Of a stretch of 64,000 nt of DNA, positions 57,295 to 64,000 are shown piece after piece. The stretch is taken from positions 128,250,930-128,314,929 of the forward strand of contig NC_133123.1 in NCBI RefSeq assembly GCF_033568475.1, written 5' to 3'. Position numbers and translations under genes: made by a program. Below the pieces are notes generated by a model. It was not told the origin of the DNA. It worked only from the letters and a program-made list of their open reading frames with translations, and did not search any database. Source of the stretch: Henckelia pumila. Its lineage: Eukaryota > Streptophyta > Magnoliopsida > Lamiales > Gesneriaceae. Numbering within the stretch: the stretch's first letter is position 1; each line of letters starts with the position of its first letter.

Positions 57295-59140
57295 TGAAAG
57301 AGTGGGTACCCGGTGAGCCAACTTGTGGCTAAGGGCTTTGATGACTCTATGTATAAACAATCTTTTGTTTAATATAATTTACACTTTTATAAAGGCGTTT
57401 ACTTTATCTTTTATCATATTATTATGTTGTGACATACTATAAGATGTTTAGATGAAGACCTTGAATATACTATAGTATATGTAAGATGTGGTGGCACATG
57501 GGGATGACTATCATGAAACACATCTTATAGTCACTGTATATTCTAAACAGTTCCTAGTCGATTGAGCCGTCCGTTAATAAGGATAAGGATCGCTCGAGAT
57601 TGAGACTAGCATTTGCGATGCCGAGTACCACGTTTCATTGGTATGGAACATAGAGATGTTCAAATCATGCAAATGGATATTCATACGATGAATGATCGAA
57701 CTACCATATCCGGACTTTCCAAGTGGTTATCACTTATTGAGTGGATAAAGTCTGCGGTTTTGGTTGTACACCATTAGTCCTTACTACTTGAAACATCATT
57801 GAGACTCTATATGCTAGTACTGTACTTTGACTCGTTTACCGACTCCATTGAGGTCATCAGGTGTCGGGATTGGGTACAGTTATGACACATATAGGAGTCG
57901 ATGCTTTGTTGTCAAGGATTCACCACATACTTGCTAGTGTGGATATCCTATGCAATCTGAGGAGATATTAGTGTGACGAATCTCTGGCCAGAGTACATGA
58001 TGTGTTTTAAGAAATGGTTTCTTAGTAGCACATGCGATGTCACTATTTGATCTTCAAGATGCATTGCATAGTTATCGAATCTCGAACGACTCTCGATTTA
58101 CCAATGGTTGTTGATTCGATCGGGATATATGGATGAAGGGACCGTACTGTACGCTAACCAAAATCTATTGGTTCTTACAGGCACTATCAGTGATACCTAG
58201 GGAATCATGGGGCGATGTTGCTAGGCGCTCTTACCATGATTCGATGGGCAAGTCGGAAATTATTTTTCTGAGTCACAAGGAGTTGTGAGCCCACGGCTAG
58301 CTGTATCCCTGAACCATTGAGGGTCACACAAGTAATGGATTTTTAATCCCCGTTGAGATAGTTAAATTTAAAGAGTTAAATTTAATGAACAAAGAAGTAG
58401 GACTTCTTATATCAGAGTAGAGGAGTAAGATTTCCTAAAATGACATAGGGATGGGCATTTTTGAAAATCACTGAATTCAGATTCAAAAAATTTATCTTGA
58501 CTTTAAAAGATGCAGAAATGGTTTCTGTGCACATTGGTGAAATTGGTTTATCAATCTGAGTCACGATGAATTTTATATTAATTTCTGAACATGCGGGCTT
58601 TGCTTGTCAGACTTGAACTTATGACTAATGGGCCCTAAGCTGTTAGCAGCCCACATTATAAATAAGTTATTGCAGTACAGAAATTAAACAACAGAGGTCA
58701 CAAAATATTTTCGAAAACCCTATTTTTCCCTACTGTGGCCGCCGCCCCCTCCCTGTCTGCTCGAAAAATCCAGCCTGTGAATTTTGAATTTACAGTCTGG
58801 TTTAACGGATCAAATTCGTTAATTCTCTTCATAGAAACTTCTGATAGATTTTCTAGTGCAATCTATCAGAGGGATTAAACTTCTGTTCGTGGACCTGATT
58901 GAAGAATTGTTCGTCCATCAGTTCCTGGGATATACAACAAGAGCAGAGTAATCTGTTGGTGTCCATAATCTCGTTTCGAGATTTCAAGGTAAAAATTTAT
59001 AATTGTTATTTAATTTTTACACGCACAATTTAATCGTAAAGTTTTGATACCCATGATATGGAATTGTTCCATATAAAATTTTTAAAACTTCCGCTGCACC
59101 GGGTATCAATTCTGATTGATCTGATCACCGTTATCCAACA
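57295..59140 (+). repeat. RT9 5' LTR
   Basis: A 1846-bp LTR from TGAAAG to CCAACA. The right end is fixed by the adjacent primer-binding site, the left by loss of similarity to gag. The unusually long LTR for a copia element is compatible with Angela/Tork-like lineages, but I do not assign a clade. Confidence 0.85.
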
Positions 59141-60848
59141 GTGGTATCAGAGCCAGGTTGCTTAGATCAAGCGATTAAATTAATCGATTGTACAAAAAAA
59201 ATTTTTAAGCCTCGGTTTTTGAAACAAAATAAAATTAAAATTTTTGACGGGCAAAAACAGAGGCAGCGATGGTCGCTGCCCAGGGCAGCGACGGGCTGCC
59301 CGGGATCGTCCCGGGCGGCCCGGGAAAATTTAATTTTTAATTTTTAATTAAAATTTTAATATGTTAAAATTCTATTTTTGGTCCGATCAAAAATTGTTTT
59401 TGATTGGTCCACGAGGCGTCGGATCAAATTGTTCGAGTCCGAAAATTTTAAAATTGATTTTTGGATAAATTTGAATTTTTGGAAAATTTATAGATTTTAT
59501 CCGTTAAATCAGATTTTATGAAATTAATTATTTTTGGTACAATTGATGATAAGATATGATCTTATGGAAATATTGAGTAAAATATGATTTTATGTATAAA
59601 ATTGGATTTTATATGTAAAATATGATTTTATTTGATAAAAAGATAAAATATGATTTTGTATGTAAAATAAGATTTTATATATGGAATATGATTTTATCCT
59701 TTTTAAATTTAATTGTCATTGCATGTTATCCAATAAATTAATTTTGAATTAAATATTATTGGATAAGGATGATCGATTGCCATGACCAATTTTGTAGGTG
59801 TATGTTAGGAATTTACATTTGTTTTTATTGTTATTGGATTTATTAATGGGTCTGGTTTATGGCCCAATATGAATTGTCATATGTAATAAAAGTGGGCCTG
59901 GTTTATGGCCCGTTCCCACCCCTTGAAATGTATCCCCTACTTGTCATAGTTATTTATTGTAAATACATTAGACTTAGTGGGAGATGAAGATTTGAAGAAA
60001 TGGTGGGCCCAGCAGACAATGAAGACTGAAGAAATGTAAATTGAAAGCTCAATGTAATAGGATTGCATTGCATACCTGCATATTACCTAGGATTGGACTT
60101 AGACTCGTGATTGGCAACCACGGGTCGATTAGTAATGGAATCGATCATCCTAAAATATAATATATGATATTATCGTTGCATGCATGTTTAGACTAAATTG
60201 TATGAATCCCGCAAGCATACAAATTTTAAATGATGAGACAAATTTTCAAAATTAAAATCCCTCATTTTAAATGTGATTTAAAATTGATATCAAGATTAAA
60301 AGGAAATTTAAATATTGTTTAAATGTTCCTACCTTCCATCAACGATCAATTTATGAGATGCTACCCGCGGATACGGTCCGGCTCATATTATTGGGGGGGC
60401 CCGTTCGTCGGAAAGCTGTACATTAGATCGACACATGTTGTAAGTTGGGTGGAACTCCCATGGGATCGGCTCATATTATTGGGGGATCCACATGGCGACC
60501 GTCCATCACAACTTAATATTGATGGGTCATCTTGACATGTCACAATAAACGGCGTCATATTATTGGGCCCTTATTGGACATGAGGTAAAAACTTCGAGGT
60601 TGCTTTGGAAGAAATTGGGCTCTACCTTTTGAAAATTATGGTTGGCTGATATTATTCGGGACCATAGTTTGTCAATTGGACTCCATGTTCCCACTAAGGA
60701 AAACAGTTTTCCGTTTTCACTAGAGGGTAGTGAAATCGTTAAAATAGTGGGAGTGAGATTCATAAAATAAATTTCGCCTATTTTATGTCTTAGTAAATTA
60801 ATTAAACAATCACTGATTATTGTCTGTTCTTTTCAGTATTTCATTAAG
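59141..60848 (+). other. RT9 leader between primer-binding site and gag
   Basis: About 1.7 kb without a convincing gene. Near its start a GC-rich island (about 59262-59325) contains the perfect hairpin CCCGGGA-TCG-TCCCGGG (59299-59315). Later, four copies of a GGCTCATATTATTGGG-like motif start at 60380, 60468, 60551 and 60644. These may be RNA structure or packaging signals; that is inference. Confidence 0.6.
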
Positions 60849-63800
60849 ATGAATTCGCGCAATCCACTATTCTCTATTCTCGAACAAAATAAACTGACTG
60901 GCGCAAACTATACGGAATGGTTCCGTAAGTTGAAGATTGTCTTGACCTCGGAGAAGATGCTCTACGTGTTAGAAAAATCTCCTCCGAAGGAAGCACCAGC
61001 TGACATAAGTCCGGAAGAGTTGGCCAAACTTGATACATGGTGGGACCATGATATCAAGGCCAAATGCTATATGCAAGCCTCGATGTCTGATGAACTCCAG
61101 AGGTGATTTGAGGATACCATGAATGCTGCTGACATTCACGTACAACTCAAGGAACTTTTTGGGGCTCAATCGAGAGCTGAAAGGTTCGCTACTGTAAAAG
61201 AGCTAATGACGTGTCGCATGCGTGAAGGGACTTCGGTCCGTGATCATGGGGTACGAGTGATTTGGCTCATTCAGAAGTTGGTAACGCTTGATTTGGTGTT
61301 GGAGCATGAACTCAATGTGGACTTATTACTTCTCTCTCTTCCTTCTTCGTTTGACGGATTTGTGGTGAATTTCAATATGAACAAGATAGAGGCCTCCCTT
61401 GAAGAGATGGCCAATATGCTTGTAACATATGAAGCCACTTTAAAGAAGGATAAACCAGTTCTCTTGGTGGGCTCCTCTTCTTCAGCTAAGAAGGGGCCAA
61501 GTACAAAGGGTAAGAAATGTTCTGCCCCACCCAAGAAAATCGGACCCAAGAAGAAGAACAAGACAAAGGCTTCAAACATGGAAAAGTCCAAGGATGTTTG
61601 CCATCACTGCAAGAAACCCGGTCATTAGAAACGTAACTGCAAGAAATATCTAGAGCAGTTGCGAACTGCGAAGGGTATGTTCTATATTGAAATAAATGTT
61701 TCACTTAATACTACTTCTTGGGTATTGGATACCGGATGTGGATCTCACATTTGCAATGATTTGCAGGTGATGACAAAAAAGTCGCAAGCTTAGAATGGGT
61801 GAGACGCAGCTGAGGCTCGGAAATGGTTCTAGAGTTGAAGCCAAAGCTGTGGGAGATGTTTATTTAATTTTGCAGAACCATTTTAAGTTACTTTTGAGAG
61901 ATGTTTTATTTGTTCTAGATTTGATTAAAAACATTATTTCTGTTTCTATGCTTGATAGAGATGGTTTTTCTTGCAATTTTGTGAATGGGATTTGCAATAT
62001 TTACAAGAATGAATGTTTGATTGGAAATGGACAACTTGAAAACGATCTATATAACTTAAAATTAAAAGACGTTCCATTAAATTATGTTGATAAACCGGTA
62101 ACAACAAACAAAAGGAAAATCGATAGTCAAAACCCGGCAAACCTTTGGCATGCTAGGCTAGGTCATATTTCCTCAAGGAGGATGAACAAGCTAGTGGGAG
62201 AGGGCATGTTTGATATGTCTGATATTAACTCTCTACCTACTTGTGAGTCCTGCCTGAAAGGAAAAATGACTAAATCTCCTTTTAAGGGGAAACCTGAGCG
62301 TAGTCAAAATCTGTTGGATTTGATCCATTCAGATGTTTGTGGTCCATTTAGAATTGGTACTCAATTTGGCCACACCTACTTCATTACCTTTACTGATGAT
62401 TATTCAAGGTATGGGTATTTATATTTAATGAAATATAAGTCTGAAGCATTTGAAAAGTTCAAAGAATTCAAGGCTGAAGTAGAAAACAAGCTAGGTAAAA
62501 GTATTAAAGCACTTCGATCGGATCGAGGTGGAGAATACTTAAGTACCGAGTTTTTGGACTATCTGAAAGAGAATGGGATTCTCTCTCAGTGGACTCCTCC
62601 TATGACACCTCAGCTGAATGGTGTATCGGAGCGTCGTAATCGAACTTTGTTGGACATGGTTCGATCCATGATGAGTTTCACTGAGCTTCCACCTTCGTTT
62701 TGGGGCTACGCGCTTGAAACGGCGGTATTGTTGTTGAACAACGTCCACACCAAAGCAGTGGATAAAACACCATACGAGTTATGGAATGGTAAAGCTCCTA
62801 AGTATTCGTACTTGAGGATTTGGGGATGTCCTGCTTACGTGAAGCAGACAGTGGGAGATAAGTTGGATAGTCGATCCACCTTATGTTATTTTGTAGGGTA
62901 TCTGAAGAATTCAATCGGATATTATTTCTATCATCCTACTGAAACAAAAGTGTTTGTTTCAAGGAATGCCACCTTCTTGGAGAAGGAGTTCTTATTGGAT
63001 AAGAAAGGCGAGATGATGGAACTCGAAGAAATTCGAGAAGAACCCAAAATACAAAATAATGATCCTACACCTCAGGAACCATTGATGGACACGCCTATAC
63101 CTAGAAGATCCGAGAGGACTTCTAGACCTCCTATTCGATATGGTCTTCTTCTTGAAGGGGATCAAGATGAACCCGATGTTGGATGTGATCCAAGAAACTT
63201 CAAGGAAGCAATTTCTGATGCGGATTCAAATTTATGACTTGAAGCTATGCAGTCGGAAATAGATTCGATGCATACAAATCAAGTTTGGTCTTTAGTAGAT
63301 CCTCCCGATGGAATTGTTCCAATAGGGTGTAAATGGATCTATAAGAGAAAGCTTGGGCCTGATGGTAAGGTATTGACCTACAAGGCACGATTGGTGGCAA
63401 AAGGTTATACTCAAAGACAAGGAGTTGACTATGATGAAACCTTTTCACCAGTTGCAATGTTCAAGTCCATAAGAATCCTTATTGCCATAGCTGCTTGGTA
63501 TGACTATGAGATATGGCAAATGGATGTGAAGACTGCATTTCTTAATGGAAACATTAAGGAAGAGATCTATATGACGCAGCCTGAGGGATACACATCCATG
63601 GGAAGCGATCATAAGGTATGCAAGCTTCAGAGATCAATCTATGGTCTCAAACAAGCATCAAGAAGTTGGAACCAAAAATTTAATGAAACAATAAAGGATT
63701 TTGGTTTCATCAAGAACCCGGAGGAACCGTGCGTGTACAAGAAAGTAGTTAAGGATGCTGTGACATTCTTAGTACTTTATGTTGATGACATCTTACTCAT

Positions 63801-64000
63801 TGGGAATGACGTAGGGATGTTGCAGTCAACAAAGATATGGTTATCAGGTAGATTCTCGATTAAGGATTTGGGTGAGGCATCCTATATTCTAGGGATACAG
63901 ATCTATAGAGATAGATCTAAGAGAATGATAGGACTCACTCAAGCAACCTACATCGACACCATATTGAAACGGTTTTCAATGGATGGGTCCAAGAGAGGAC
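60849..64000 (+). pseudogene. RT9 gag-pol polyprotein (copia type), damaged, partial
   Basis: Gag starts MNSRNPLFSILEQNKL and reaches the zinc knuckle CHHCKKPGH. Stops occur at 61104 (TGA, CGA expected) and 61626 (TAG, TGG expected). Protease WVLDTGCGSHICND follows, then a frameshift near 61790. In the new frame come GAG-preintegrase (HARLGHISSRRMNKL, CESCLKGKMTKSPF), integrase DDE (DLIHSDVCGPF, LRSDRGGEYLS, NGVSERRNRTLLDMVRSMM), another TGA at 63235 (TGG expected), and reverse transcriptase (GCKWIYKRKLGPDGK, DVKTAFLNGNI, catalytic YVDDILLIGND). Domain order PR-INT-RT is diagnostic of Ty1/copia. The sequence is cut by the window edge within reverse transcriptase/RNase H. Confidence 0.93.

Larger units (their letters stand above)
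57295..64000 (+). mobile_element. RT9: Ty1/copia retrotransposon, runs off the window
   Basis: Plus-strand copia element inserted into RT8 gag: the gag match ends at GTGGCCAC and the LTR starts TGAAAGAGTGGG at 57295. It comprises the 5' LTR (57295-59140), primer-binding site GTGGTATCAGAGCC (from 59141), a 1.7-kb leader and gag-pol from 60849. RNase H and the 3' LTR lie beyond the window. Confidence 0.93.

Overview
The window is flowering-plant nuclear DNA, most likely from a eudicot. The evidence is three plant genes with GT-AG introns, AT-rich intergenic DNA with several MITE families, and a dense block of plant Ty3/gypsy and Ty1/copia LTR retrotransposons primed by initiator-methionine tRNA. 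Nothing bacterial or viral was seen. I cannot name the species.

Left part (1-20.7 kb), gene-bearing. A tRNA-derived SINE with target-site duplications lies at 776-994 (minus strand). An ABI-1-like (ABIL) gene of nine coding exons (3098-5626, plus) encodes a 325-residue subunit of the SCAR/WAVE actin-nucleation-promoting complex. An alpha/beta hydrolase gene of ten exons (10853-7364, minus) encodes 386 residues with a Ser-Asp-His triad and a C-terminal membrane segment. After a MITE-rich spacer (11-16.5 kb) comes an importin subunit beta-1 gene (19575-16866, minus; 871 residues in two coding exons), with an intron in its 5' leader. All three reading frames close cleanly across every splice junction I placed, so these genes look intact. 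They are functionally unrelated neighbours.

Middle part (20.8-23.3 kb), nested small elements. A short palindromic element holds a PIF/Harbinger (Tourist-like) MITE and a probable solo copia LTR. Another MITE, rich in AGCTTATAAGCT palindromes, follows.

Right part (23.7-64 kb), retrotransposons only. I number them RT1 to RT9. RT1 (gypsy, plus) has a single-frame gag-pol broken by stop codons and by a 536-bp hAT-type MITE with a perfect 8-bp duplication. RT2 (gypsy, minus) has both LTRs but lost about 2.5 kb of pol between 8-bp repeats; its 5' LTR was split by RT3 (minus, 9039 bp, Tekay/Del-like chromovirus, TSD TAGCC). RT4 is a gag fragment. RT5 is an LTR fragment split by RT6 (plus, about 8.9 kb, relative of RT3). 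RT7 (minus) is a different, decayed gypsy family whose 5' LTR has become a foldback. RT8 is an antisense gag fragment. RT9 is a Ty1/copia element running off the right edge. Insertion order can be read from the nesting: RT3 is younger than RT2, RT6 younger than RT5, the hAT MITE younger than RT1, and RT9 younger than RT8.

The most notable patterns are GC-rich palindromic blocks inside the LTRs or leaders of otherwise different retrotransposons, stop codons that arise mostly by CAG-to-TAG and CGA-to-TGA change, the foldback LTR, and a regularly spaced motif in the RT9 leader. No convincing new enzymatic or defence system was found.
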